The notes beneath the pieces are model-generated. The model was given only the letters and a program-made list of their open reading frames with translations. It made no database searches and had not been told where the DNA came from. A program made the translations under genes and the position numbers. 64,000 bases of DNA, from assembly GCF_008329585.1 (NCBI RefSeq), contig NZ_NPKP01000004.1, positions 124,001-188,000 of the forward strand, given 5' to 3'. The stretch comes from Mycolicibacterium sp. P9-22 (GTDB lineage Bacteria > Actinomycetota > Actinomycetes > Mycobacteriales > Mycobacteriaceae). This document shows, in pieces, positions 28,642 to 36,935 of the stretch. The stretch's first letter is position 1, and each line of letters starts with the position of its first letter.

Positions 28642-28662
28642 TCTACTACAGACGATGGTAGA
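28642..28662. promoter_or_regulatory. Imperfect dyad in the ctaB promoter, related to the ctaA dyad
   Basis: The plus strand reads CTACTACA then a short spacer then TGGTAGA, with TCTAC/GTAGA inverted arms. The CTACTACA half is identical to that in front of ctaA, and the right half has one extra base. It overlaps a minus-strand -10 candidate (TACCAT, 28655-28660) about 47 bases upstream of the ctaB start. Confidence 0.4.
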
Positions 28663-28824
28663 CCGCACCGCGGTCGGCCCCGCACCGCAGGGGGGTCTCG
28701 GAGTTTGTTCTCCGGTTAACGGACGCCAAACCTGCACCAACCGGTCTGCGAGGGATGACTCCCCCGCACTAGGGTGTTTGAGGTAGCGAAGTCCGCAGCG
28801 CAGAGAAATTTAGGAGTGAAGGTA

Positions 28825-30915
28825 GTGACCACCGCCGAAGAGATAACTGCCCTCACACAACCGAACCACCCCGATGACTGGTCCGACCTCGACACCGTCG
28901 CGGTGGACACCGTGCGCGTGCTGGCCGCCGATGCGGTCCAGAAGGTCGGCAACGGCCACCCCGGTACCGCGATGAGCCTCGCCCCGCTGGCGTACACGCT
29001 GTTCCAGCGCCAGCTGCGCCACGACCCCAGTGACGTGCACTGGCTGGGCCGTGACCGCTTCGTGCTGTCGTGTGGGCACTCCAGCCTCACCATCTACCTG
29101 CAGCTGTTCCTGGGGGGCTTCGGTCTGGAGATCGAGGACATCGAGGCGCTGCGCACCTGGAAGTCCAAGACCCCGGGCCACCCCGAGTTCCGGCACACCA
29201 AGGGCGTCGAGATCACCACCGGCCCGTTGGGCCAGGGGCTGGCCTCGGCCGTCGGTATGGCCATGGCCGCCCGCTACGAGCGCGGCCTCTTCGATCCCGA
29301 CGCCCCGGCCGGTGAGAGCCCGTTCGACCACCATATCTACGTCATCGCCTCCGACGGCGATATCGAAGAGGGCGTCACCAGTGAGGCGTCCTCGCTGGCG
29401 GGCACCCAGCAGTTGGGCAACCTGATCGTCTTCTACGACAAGAACCACATCTCCATCGAGCACGACACCGACATCGCGTTGAGCGAGAACGTCGCCGACC
29501 GCTACCGCGCCTACGGCTGGCACGTCCAGGAGATCGTCGGCGGCGAGAACGTGGTCGCCATCGAGGAGGCCATCGCCGAGGCCAAGAAGGTGACCGACAA
29601 GCCGTCCTTCATCTCGATCCGCACCATCATCGGTTACCCGGCCCCGACCAAGATGAACACCGGTGGCGTGCACGGCTCGGCGCTCGGTGACGACGAGGTG
29701 GCCGCCACCAAGAAGATCCTCGGCTTCGACCCGGACAAGAAGTTCGAGGTCCGCCCCGAGGTGATCGAGCACACCCGCAAGCTCGTCGACCGGGGCCGCG
29801 AGGCACATGAGAAGTGGCAGACCGGCTTCGATGCCTGGGCCGAGCGTGAGCCGGACCGCAAGAAGCTGCTGGACCGGCTGCTCGCCGAGGAACTGCCCGA
29901 GGGCTGGGACGCCGACATCACCCACTGGGAGCCCGGCTCCAAGGCGGTCGCCACCCGCGCCGCCTTCGGCCAGGTGCTCAATGACGTCGCGCCGAAACTC
30001 CCCGAATTGTGGGGCGGCTCAGCCGATCTCGCCGGCAGCAACAACACCACCATCAAGGGCGTGAAATCGTTCGGCCCGCCGAGCATCTCCACCGAGGACT
30101 TCAGCGCCGACTGGTACGGCCGGGTGCTGCACTTCGGTATCCGCGAGCACGCCATGGGCTCGATCCTGTCCGGCATCGTGCTGCACGGTCCGACCCGCGC
30201 CTTCGGCGGCACGTTCCTGCAGTTCTCCGACTACATGCGCCCCGCGGTGCGACTGGCGTCGCTGATGGTCATCGACACCATCTACATCTGGACCCACGAT
30301 TCCATCGGCCTCGGTGAGGATGGTCCCACCCACCAGCCCATCGAGCACCTGTCCGCGTTGCGCGCCATCCCCAACCTGTCCGTCGTCCGCCCGGGTGACC
30401 CCAACGAGACGGCGTACGCTTGGAAGAGCATCATCGCCCGCGGCAACAAGGCCGGCCCGGTCGGATTCATCCTGACCCGCCAAGGCATTCCGGTGCTGGA
30501 AGGCACCGACGCCGACGGTGTGGCCAAGGGCGGATATGTGCTCGGCGGTGACAACGCGGCGGAAGCCGAGGTGATCATCATCGCCACCGGTTCCGAGCTG
30601 CAGCTCGCCGTGGAGGCCAAGAAGCTGTTGGCGCAGAAAGACGTGGTGGCGGCGGTTGTTTCGATGCCGTGTGTCGAATGGTTCGAGTCCCAGCCCAAGG
30701 AGTACCGCGATTCGGTGCTGCCGCCCGATGTGTCCGCGCGGGTGGCGGTCGAGGCCGGTATCGCGCAGTCGTGGCACAAGCTCGTCGGCGACACCGGCGA
30801 GATCATCTCGATCGAGCACTACGGCGAGTCCGCCGACGACAAGACGTTGTTCCGTGAGTTCGGCTTCACCGCAGAAGCCGTCGTGGCAGCCGCGGAACGC
30901 ACCCTCGACAACTAG
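28825..30915 (+). CDS. tkt: Transketolase
   Basis: A 696-residue thiamine-diphosphate enzyme of the non-oxidative pentose phosphate pathway. The TPP/Mg motif is [19 protein letters not shown] (about residues 173-191). Substrate loops are [31 protein letters not shown] and [16 protein letters not shown], and the C-terminal part has [15 protein letters not shown] 28825 is chosen because AGGAG lies nine bases upstream and the N-terminus [11 protein letters not shown] matches mycobacterial Tkt. It is the first gene of tkt-tal-zwf-opcA-pgl. A TAGGGT -10 candidate is at 28770-28775. Confidence 0.96.
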   Translation: MTTAEEITALTQPNHPDDWSDLDTVAVDTVRVLAADAVQKVGNGHPGTAMSLAPLAYTLFQRQLRHDPSDVHWLGRDRFVLSCGHSSLTIYLQLFLGGFGLEIEDIEALRTWKSKTPGHPEFRHTKGVEITTGPLGQGLASAVGMAMAARYERGLFDPDAPAGESPFDHHIYVIASDGDIEEGVTSEASSLAGTQQLGNLIVFYDKNHISIEHDTDIALSENVADRYRAYGWHVQEIVGGENVVAIEEAIAEAKKVTDKPSFISIRTIIGYPAPTKMNTGGVHGSALGDDEVAATKKILGFDPDKKFEVRPEVIEHTRKLVDRGREAHEKWQTGFDAWAEREPDRKKLLDRLLAEELPEGWDADITHWEPGSKAVATRAAFGQVLNDVAPKLPELWGGSADLAGSNNTTIKGVKSFGPPSISTEDFSADWYGRVLHFGIREHAMGSILSGIVLHGPTRAFGGTFLQFSDYMRPAVRLASLMVIDTIYIWTHDSIGLGEDGPTHQPIEHLSALRAIPNLSVVRPGDPNETAYAWKSIIARGNKAGPVGFILTRQGIPVLEGTDADGVAKGGYVLGGDNAAEAEVIIIATGSELQLAVEAKKLLAQKDVVAAVVSMPCVEWFESQPKEYRDSVLPPDVSARVAVEAGIAQSWHKLVGDTGEIISIEHYGESADDKTLFREFGFTAEAVVAAAERTLDN

Positions 30916-30938
30916 TACAGACAGAAAAGGGCGAAATC

Positions 30939-32054
30939 ATGTCGCAGAACCCGAATCTCGCAGCACTGTCCGCCGCAGGCGTCTCCGTCTGGCTCGATGA
31001 CCTGTCCCGCGAGCGTCTGCAGACCGGCAACCTCGCCGAGCTGATCGCGACCAAGAGCGTCGTCGGCGTCACCACCAACCCGTCGATCTTCCAGGCCGCG
31101 CTGTCCAAGGGCAACGCCTACGACGACCAGGTCAACGAACTGGCGGCGACCGGTTCTGACGTGGACGCCACGATCCTGGCCGTCACCACCGACGATGTCC
31201 GCAACGCCTGCGATCTGTTCACCGAGCAGTACGAGGCCTCCGACGGCGTCGACGGCCGGGTATCCATCGAGGTCGACCCACGCCTGGCGCACGACACCGA
31301 GAAGACCGTCCAACAGGCCAAAGAGCTGTGGAAGATCGTCGACCGGCCCAACGTGCTCATCAAGATCCCGGCGACGCTGGCCGGCCTGCCCGCCATCACC
31401 GCGGTGATCGCCGAGGGCATCTCGGTCAACGTGACGCTGATCTTCTCGGTGGAGCGCCACCGTGCGGTCATCGACGCCTACCTGAGCGGGCTGGAGAAGG
31501 CCAAGGACGCCGGCCACGATCTGTCCAAGATCCATTCCGTCGCTTCGTTCTTCGTGTCCCGGGTGGACAGCGAGATCGACGCCCGGCTGGAGAAGATCGG
31601 CACCCAGGCGGCGCTGGATCTGCGCGGTCAGGCCGGTGTGGCCAATGCCCGGCTCGCCTACGCCGCCTACGAAGAGGAATTCGGGGGTGAGCGTTTCGGC
31701 GCGCTGAAGGGCGCGGGCGCTCGCGCCCAGCGCCCACTGTGGGCGTCCACGGGGGTGAAGAACCCCGACTACTCGGACACCCTGTACGTGACCGAGCTGG
31801 TGGCACCGAACACGGTGAACACCATGCCGGAGAAGACGCTCGACGCCGTCGCCGACCACGGTGTGGTCACCGGTGACACCGTCAGCGGGACCGCTGATGC
31901 CGCACAGGGCGTGTTCGACGGACTCGCCGAGGTCGGTGTCGATCTCAACGACGTGTTCAAAATCCTCGAAGAGGAGGGCGTCGACAAGTTCGAGAAGTCC
32001 TGGGCCGAGTTGCTCGAAGCCACCCAGGGACAGCTGGACGCCGCCAAGAAATAG
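30939..32054 (+). CDS. tal: Transaldolase
   Basis: A 371-residue transaldolase of the long actinobacterial type, interconverting sedoheptulose-7-P/glyceraldehyde-3-P and erythrose-4-P/fructose-6-P. The substrate loop is [19 protein letters not shown] (about residues 41-59), the Schiff-base lysine is in [16 protein letters not shown] (about 138-153), and [18 protein letters not shown] is conserved. It lies 23 bp after tkt with its own AGAAAAGGGCG ribosome site. Confidence 0.96.
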   Translation: MSQNPNLAALSAAGVSVWLDDLSRERLQTGNLAELIATKSVVGVTTNPSIFQAALSKGNAYDDQVNELAATGSDVDATILAVTTDDVRNACDLFTEQYEASDGVDGRVSIEVDPRLAHDTEKTVQQAKELWKIVDRPNVLIKIPATLAGLPAITAVIAEGISVNVTLIFSVERHRAVIDAYLSGLEKAKDAGHDLSKIHSVASFFVSRVDSEIDARLEKIGTQAALDLRGQAGVANARLAYAAYEEEFGGERFGALKGAGARAQRPLWASTGVKNPDYSDTLYVTELVAPNTVNTMPEKTLDAVADHGVVTGDTVSGTADAAQGVFDGLAEVGVDLNDVFKILEEEGVDKFEKSWAELLEATQGQLDAAKK

Positions 32055-32082
32055 GCCCGGAACTAGAGCAGAGGCATACGCG

Positions 32083-33624
32083 ATGAGCACGACCGACGCT
32101 CCTGCCTGGCGAAACCCGCTGCGGGACAAACGCGACAAGCGCATGCCCCGGATCGCGGGGCCGTGCGCGGTGGTGATCTTCGGGGTCACCGGCGATCTGG
32201 CCCGCAAGAAGTTGATGCCGGCGATCTACGACCTGGCCAACCGCGGCCTGCTGCCGCCCAGTTTCGCGCTGGTCGGGTTCGCCCGGCGCGACTGGGCGGA
32301 CGAGGACTTCTCCAAGGTCGTCTACGACGCCGTCAAGCAGCACGCGCGCACACCGTTCCGGCAGGAGGTGTGGGACCGGCTCGTCGAGGGATTCCGGTTC
32401 GTGCAGGGCGCTTTCGACGACGACGAGGCCTTCGGCCGGCTCGCCGAAACCCTGCACACCCTGGACACCGAACGCGGCACCGGCGGCAATCACGCCTTCT
32501 ACCTGTCGATCCCACCGAAGGCGTTCCCGCAGGTGCTCGAGCAGCTGTCCAAGTCGGGTCTGGCCGAGAAGCCGGGCGACACCTGGAGCCGGGTCGTCAT
32601 AGAGAAACCGTTCGGGCACGATCTGTCCAGCGCCGAGGAACTCAACGCTCTGGTCAACAGCGTCTTCCCCGAGTCCTCGGTGTTCCGCATCGACCACTAT
32701 CTCGGCAAGGAGACGGTGCAGAACATCCTGGCCCTGCGCTTCGCCAACGAGATGTTCGAGCCGATCTGGAACGCGCACTACGTCGATCACGTCCAGATCA
32801 CCATGGCCGAGGACATCGGCCTCGGTGGGCGTGGCGGTTACTACGACGGTGTCGGAGCCGCGCGCGACGTCATCCAGAACCACCTGATCCAGCTGCTGGC
32901 GCTGACCGCGATGGAGGAGCCGGTCAACTTCTCCCCCGCCGAACTGCAGGCCGAGAAGATCAAGGTGCTCGGCGCCAGCCGGCTCGCCGAACCGCTGGAC
33001 GAGACGTCCTCTCGCGGTCAGTACGCCGCGGGCTGGCAGGGCGGCGAGAAGGTGGTCGGGCTGCTCGACGAGGAGGGATTCTCGAAGACCTCCCTCACCG
33101 AGACCTTCGCGGCCATCACCGTCGACGTCGACACCCGCCGGTGGGCGGGCGTCCCGTTCTATCTGCGCACCGGAAAACGCCTGGGCCGCAGGGTCACCGA
33201 GATCGCACTGGTCTTCAAACGGGCACCGCATCTGCCGTTCGACGCCACCATGACCGAAGAACTCGGCAAGAACGCGCTGGTGATCCGGGTGCAACCCGAT
33301 GAGGGCATCACCCTGCGCTTCGGGTCCAAGGTGCCGGGCAACGCCATGGAGGTCCGCGATGTCAGCATGGACTTCTCCTACGGCTCGGCGTTCGCCGAGG
33401 AGTCACCCGAGGCCTACGAGCGGCTGATCCTCGATGTGCTGCTGGGTGAGCCCTCGCTGTTCCCCGTCAATGCCGAAGTCGAATTGTCCTGGAAGATCCT
33501 GGATCCCGCGCTGGAGTACTGGGCTTCGCACGGCTCACCGGACACCTATGAGTCGGGCACCTGGGGGCCGGAATCCGCCTTCGAGATGCTGCGCCGGACC
33601 GGACGCGAATGGAGGCGGCCGTAA
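32083..33624 (+). CDS. zwf: Glucose-6-phosphate dehydrogenase
   Basis: A 513-residue dehydrogenase for the first oxidative pentose phosphate step. The Rossmann motif VIFGVTGDLARKKLMP is at about residues 32-47, the substrate site is FRIDHYLGKETVQNIL, and the C-terminal part has RVQPDEGITLRFGSKVPGN. ATG 32083 is chosen because AGAGG precedes it and the start falls after the tal stop. It corresponds to Rv1447c (zwf2). It is followed by opcA with a one-base stop/start overlap (TAATG). Confidence 0.96.
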   Translation: MSTTDAPAWRNPLRDKRDKRMPRIAGPCAVVIFGVTGDLARKKLMPAIYDLANRGLLPPSFALVGFARRDWADEDFSKVVYDAVKQHARTPFRQEVWDRLVEGFRFVQGAFDDDEAFGRLAETLHTLDTERGTGGNHAFYLSIPPKAFPQVLEQLSKSGLAEKPGDTWSRVVIEKPFGHDLSSAEELNALVNSVFPESSVFRIDHYLGKETVQNILALRFANEMFEPIWNAHYVDHVQITMAEDIGLGGRGGYYDGVGAARDVIQNHLIQLLALTAMEEPVNFSPAELQAEKIKVLGASRLAEPLDETSSRGQYAAGWQGGEKVVGLLDEEGFSKTSLTETFAAITVDVDTRRWAGVPFYLRTGKRLGRRVTEIALVFKRAPHLPFDATMTEELGKNALVIRVQPDEGITLRFGSKVPGNAMEVRDVSMDFSYGSAFAEESPEAYERLILDVLLGEPSLFPVNAEVELSWKILDPALEYWASHGSPDTYESGTWGPESAFEMLRRTGREWRRP

Positions 33625-34535
33625 TGATCATCGATCTGCCGGACACCAATACCGGTGCCATCAACAAGAAGATCGTCGCCTTGCGGGAAGAGGGCGGCGC
33701 GATCACCCTCGGCCGGGTGCTTACCCTGGTGATCGCCCCGGATAGCGAAGCGGTCCTGGAGGACTCGATCGAGGCGGCCAACGCGGCCAGCCGCGAGCAC
33801 CCCTGCCGCGTCATCGTGGTGATCCCCGGGGACCGGCTGAGCCTGGAGGCCCGCCTCGACGCCCAACTGCGGGTCGGCAGCGACGCCGGTGCCAACGAGG
33901 TCGTCGTGCTGCGGCTGTCCGGGCCGCTGGCCAACCACGCCAGCAGCGTCGTCACCCCGTTCCTGCTGCCCGACACCCCGGTGGTGACCTGGTGGCCGGA
34001 TCTCGCGCCCGAGGTCCCCGCACAGGATCCGCTGGGCCGCCTGGCGATCCGCCGGATCACCGATGCCACCAACGGCGAGAACCCGTTGGCCTGCATCAAG
34101 AGCAGGCTGGCCGGATACACCGCCGGTGACACCGACCTGGCGTGGAGCCGGATCACCTACTGGCGCGCACTGCTGACCGCCGCGGTGGATCAGGCGCCGC
34201 ACGAGCCGATCACCGCGGTGGTGGTGTCCGGGCTGAAGGAAGAGCCGGCACTCGACATTCTGGCCGGCTGGCTGGTCGGGCGGCTGGAGTGCCCCGTCAC
34301 CCGCGTGGTCGGCGAGCTGAAGATCGAACTGACCCGCCCCAGCGAGACGATCACCCTGAGCCGCCCCCAGGAGGGGGTGACCGCGACGCTCACCCGCACC
34401 GGGAAGCCGGACGCCCAGATCCCGTTGGCCCGCAGGGAAACCCGCGACTGCCTGGCAGAGGACATGCGGCGCCTCGATGCCGATGAAATCTACTTGGAAG
34501 CGTTGCGCGGAATCGACAAGGTGACTTATGTCTGA
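33624..34535 (+). CDS. opcA: Glucose-6-phosphate dehydrogenase assembly protein OpcA
   Basis: A 303-residue OpcA, which promotes assembly or activity of G6PDH. Typical parts are [20 protein letters not shown] at the N-terminus, [15 protein letters not shown] in the middle, and [20 protein letters not shown] at the C-terminus. ATG 33624 overlaps the zwf TAA stop (TAATG). Adjacent position and coupling to zwf support the role. Confidence 0.95.
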   Translation: MIIDLPDTNTGAINKKIVALREEGGAITLGRVLTLVIAPDSEAVLEDSIEAANAASREHPCRVIVVIPGDRLSLEARLDAQLRVGSDAGANEVVVLRLSGPLANHASSVVTPFLLPDTPVVTWWPDLAPEVPAQDPLGRLAIRRITDATNGENPLACIKSRLAGYTAGDTDLAWSRITYWRALLTAAVDQAPHEPITAVVVSGLKEEPALDILAGWLVGRLECPVTRVVGELKIELTRPSETITLSRPQEGVTATLTRTGKPDAQIPLARRETRDCLAEDMRRLDADEIYLEALRGIDKVTYV

Positions 34536-35247
34536 ACAGGTGATCGAGACCTATGTCGATGCCGGTGAACTGGCCGCTGCGGCCGGTGCACGGCTGGTCG
34601 GCGCCATCACGTCGGCGATCGGCAACCGCGGACAGGCGGTGATCGTGCTCACCGGTGGCACCGTCGGAATCGCGCTGCTGCGCCACGTCGCCGCCTACGC
34701 ACCCGACGTCGACTGGTCCAAGGTGCAGCTGTTCTGGGGTGATGAACGCTTCGTGCCCGCCGAGGACCCAGACCGCAACTACCGGCAGGCCCGTGAGGCG
34801 CTGTTGGAGACCATCTCCATCCCGTCGGCGAATGTGCACGAGATGGCGGCCAGCGACGGTGAGTTCGGCGACGATATCGAGGCTGCGGCAACGGCGTACG
34901 CGAAGCTGCTGCCCGAGGAGTTCGATGTGCATCTGCTCGGGATGGGCGGCGAGGGTCATGTCAACTCGCTGTTCCCCGACACCGACGCGGTGCGCGAGGA
35001 CTCCCGGCTGGTCATCGCCGTCACCGAATCACCCAAGCCCCCGCCGCGGCGCATCACGCTGACGCTGCCTGCCGTACGGCGGGCCCGTGAGGTGTGGCTG
35101 GTGGTGGCCGGTGCCGAGAAGGCCGAGGCGGCCGCGGCCGCGATCGGCGGTGCCGCACCGGTCGACGTGCCCGCTGCCGGTGCGATCGGCCGGGAGGCCA
35201 CCGTGTGGCTGCTGGACAAGGCCGCTGCGAGCAAGCTGCCGGGCTGA
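34528..35247 (+). CDS. pgl: 6-phosphogluconolactonase
   Basis: A 239-residue lactonase (formerly devB) that hydrolyses the product of Zwf. Motifs are [39 protein letters not shown] (about residues 70-89) and [18 protein letters not shown] (about 135-152, with the catalytic His). It overlaps opcA by eight bases. It is the last gene of the pentose-phosphate operon and converges on the D-threonine aldolase-like gene with two bases between stops. Confidence 0.95.
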   Translation: MSEQVIETYVDAGELAAAAGARLVGAITSAIGNRGQAVIVLTGGTVGIALLRHVAAYAPDVDWSKVQLFWGDERFVPAEDPDRNYRQAREALLETISIPSANVHEMAASDGEFGDDIEAAATAYAKLLPEEFDVHLLGMGGEGHVNSLFPDTDAVREDSRLVIAVTESPKPPPRRITLTLPAVRRAREVWLVVAGAEKAEAAAAAIGGAAPVDVPAAGAIGREATVWLLDKAAASKLPG

Positions 35248-35249
35248 CC

Positions 35250-36335
35250 CTAGGCATTCCTGCCCCTGGCGACCAGCTCCCACCGGTCCACCACGCGACC
35301 GTCGTCGATGACGACATACTCGTCGAACAGATTGACGGCAGTACAGATGTGATTCGGCAGCACCGAGACCATGTCGCCGACGGCCACACCCGAGGTGTCC
35401 ACATCGTCGAGGATCCCGTGATGCTCCGAAACCCTGGTGATCACCGCATCTCCCAGCTCCGCGACGGTTCCGAAGCCGGCCAGCCAATGCGGCCGCTCAC
35501 CGCTGAGTGCTTTGGATCCGGCATCGATGACGACCCGTCCGTTGCGGGAACTGACCACGGTCGCGGCGATCCAGGCAGCGCAGCCCTCCTGCTGCTGGGA
35601 TCCGAGCGCGAGCTGTTGACGGTCACCGAACACGTAGGTCCCCGGACGCTCTTCGGTGACCGCAGACGGGCGGGGCGCCCGCCAGGTCGGTGTCGACCCG
35701 GCGCTGACCACGGAGACGGCGAAACCGGCCTCACGCAGCGCGCTCGCCGCGATTTCCAGCTGATCTCCTTCGTCGGTCCCGGCTCGTGGAGGTGCCCCGG
35801 GATCCGAGTACGCGTGGCCGCCGTGGGTGAAGACACCGTCGACGGCCAAACCCATCCGCCGGCATTCCGCGGCGAGTGCCGCCACCTCCGATGCTTGCAC
35901 ACCGGTCCGGTGCTGCCCGCTGTCGATCTCGATCACCACGGAGACACCCCTGCCGCCGGACGCGTCGGCGATGGCCTGCGCGCCCGCTGAACTCTCCACG
36001 CCGACGCGCAACGTGACGCGGTCGACGAGGTCCCTGAATCGCCTCGCCTTGGCGCCGACCGGCAGGACCGGGTAGGCGATGAAGATGTCATCGATGCCAT
36101 GACCGGCGAAAGCCTCGGCCTCCGAGACCGTCGCCACGGTGATGCCGACCGCGCCCGCTTCGACCTGCAAATCAGCGATCTGAATGCTCTTGTGCGTCTT
36201 GGCATGCGGCCGCAGTGCGACCGCCTTGCCGCGGGCGCTTTCCGACATCGCCGCGATGTTCGACGTCAACCGATCGAGATCGACGATCAGGGCCGGTGTC
36301 TCGACATCGAGCGGTGTGATCACCACCGTCGCCAT
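35250..36335 (-). CDS. D-threonine aldolase / D-serine dehydratase-like PLP protein
   Basis: A 361-residue fold-type III (alanine-racemase barrel) protein with the DSD1-like C-terminal domain. The N-terminus has ETPALIVDLDRL and the PLP lysine in LRPHAKTHKSIQ (about residues 42-53). The metal site near the C-terminus is the PNHICTAVN type (His and Cys ligands), with SEHHGIL nearby. The family acts on D-serine, D-threonine or 3-hydroxy-D-aspartate. The start is ATG 36335, 13 bp after the small ORF at 36349-36480. Confidence 0.85.
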   Translation of the reverse strand: MATVVITPLDVETPALIVDLDRLTSNIAAMSESARGKAVALRPHAKTHKSIQIADLQVEAGAVGITVATVSEAEAFAGHGIDDIFIAYPVLPVGAKARRFRDLVDRVTLRVGVESSAGAQAIADASGGRGVSVVIEIDSGQHRTGVQASEVAALAAECRRMGLAVDGVFTHGGHAYSDPGAPPRAGTDEGDQLEIAASALREAGFAVSVVSAGSTPTWRAPRPSAVTEERPGTYVFGDRQQLALGSQQQEGCAAWIAATVVSSRNGRVVIDAGSKALSGERPHWLAGFGTVAELGDAVITRVSEHHGILDDVDTSGVAVGDMVSVLPNHICTAVNLFDEYVVIDDGRVVDRWELVARGRNA

Positions 36336-36348
36336 TCAAGCAGAGTGC

Positions 36349-36480
36349 TCACTCGTCGGACTGCAGTTCTGGGCACTGGTCGGCCAGCGCCTCGCCGTAA
36401 CCGGCCAGATAGTCGGCGACCGCCCGGGCCGAACCGGCTTCGGGACGCAGCCGCGGGCTTCCGTAACAGAAGTTCGCCAT
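36349..36480 (-). CDS. Putative small protein (43 aa)
   Basis: A short open frame starting at ATG 36480 and reading MANFCYGSPRLRPEAGSARA, then a helix-like part (VADYLAGYGEALADQ) and ending CPELQSDE. Third codon positions are strongly G/C-rich, as in the neighbouring genes. It ends 13 bp before the D-threonine-aldolase-like gene on the same strand, so it would be the leader gene of that operon. No family is recognised, and no ribosome site is obvious. The alternative is that this is just the 5' region of the next gene. Confidence 0.45.
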   Translation of the reverse strand: MANFCYGSPRLRPEAGSARAVADYLAGYGEALADQCPELQSDE

Positions 36481-36497
36481 ACAAGATCAGACGCATC

Positions 36498-36530
36498 TTG
36501 ACGCGTTTTGGTTCCCGCGGCCGCCATACT
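36498..36530 (+). promoter_or_regulatory. Candidate promoter of the Rv1444c-like gene
   Basis: TTGACG (36498-36503) matches five of six bases of the -35 consensus. CATACT (36525-36530) is a poorer -10 seven bases before GTG 36538. The 21-bp spacer is longer than ideal, so confidence is low. Confidence 0.3.
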
Positions 36531-36537
36531 GACTTCT

Positions 36538-36909
36538 GTGGCAGACAAAGGCGACGGCCGTACCCGTCCGGCGACCCGGCGTATCAAGACGCTGACGCAG
36601 GCGGCGCTGAACGCCGACGCCACCGTCGTCCAGGTCGAGACCCTGCTCACCGACCTGGATCGCACCGTGGTCACACTGAACAATTCGATCGGTGACCTCG
36701 ACGTCACCCTGGACCGGTTCAACAAGACCATCACCAGCATCGACGAACTGGCGCCGCGGCTGATCAGCATGGTGGAACGGCTCGAACAGATCGTGTCCCG
36801 CGTGGAGGCCATCGTCGAGATCGGCGAAGCCGTCGCGTCACCGCTGGCCACCGTGGAAAGCGCGGTCCGCGGCGCCGTGTCGCAGGTGCGCCGGTTGGCC
36901 CGGCTGTAG
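36538..36909 (+). CDS. Conserved mycobacterial hypothetical protein (Rv1444c-like), coiled coil
   Basis: A 123-residue protein from GTG 36538 (ADKGDGRTRPATRR after the start). A basic N-terminus is followed by a long heptad pattern of about 85 residues (VVQVETLLTDLDRTVVTLNN, LDVTLDRFNKTITSIDELA, MVERLEQIVSRVEAIVEIG) likely to form a coiled coil or amphipathic helix bundle. The C-terminus is basic (QVRRLARL). By position it corresponds to Rv1444c. There is no signal peptide or enzyme motif; function is unknown. GTG 36508 ten codons upstream is an alternative start. Confidence 0.78.
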   Translation: MADKGDGRTRPATRRIKTLTQAALNADATVVQVETLLTDLDRTVVTLNNSIGDLDVTLDRFNKTITSIDELAPRLISMVERLEQIVSRVEAIVEIGEAVASPLATVESAVRGAVSQVRRLARL

Positions 36910-36912
36910 CTA

Positions 36913-36932
36913 GCCGCCGTTGCGGCAGCAAC
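36913..36932. terminator. Small hairpin(s) between convergent genes
   Basis: Two mutually exclusive short hairpins overlap: GCCGC-CGTT-GCGGC (36913-36926) and GTTGC-GGCA-GCAAC (36919-36932). They lie in the 26-bp gap between the Rv1444c-like stop and the convergent ppc stop, where a bidirectional terminator would be expected. The stems are short and there is no T-run, so confidence is low. Confidence 0.3.
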
Positions 36933-36935
36933 AAT

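Noticed and set aside
33609..33624. Upstream in-frame ATG 33609 as the opcA start
   Set aside because: It would overlap zwf by 16 bases. ATG 33624 gives the conserved [13 protein letters not shown] start and a TAATG junction.
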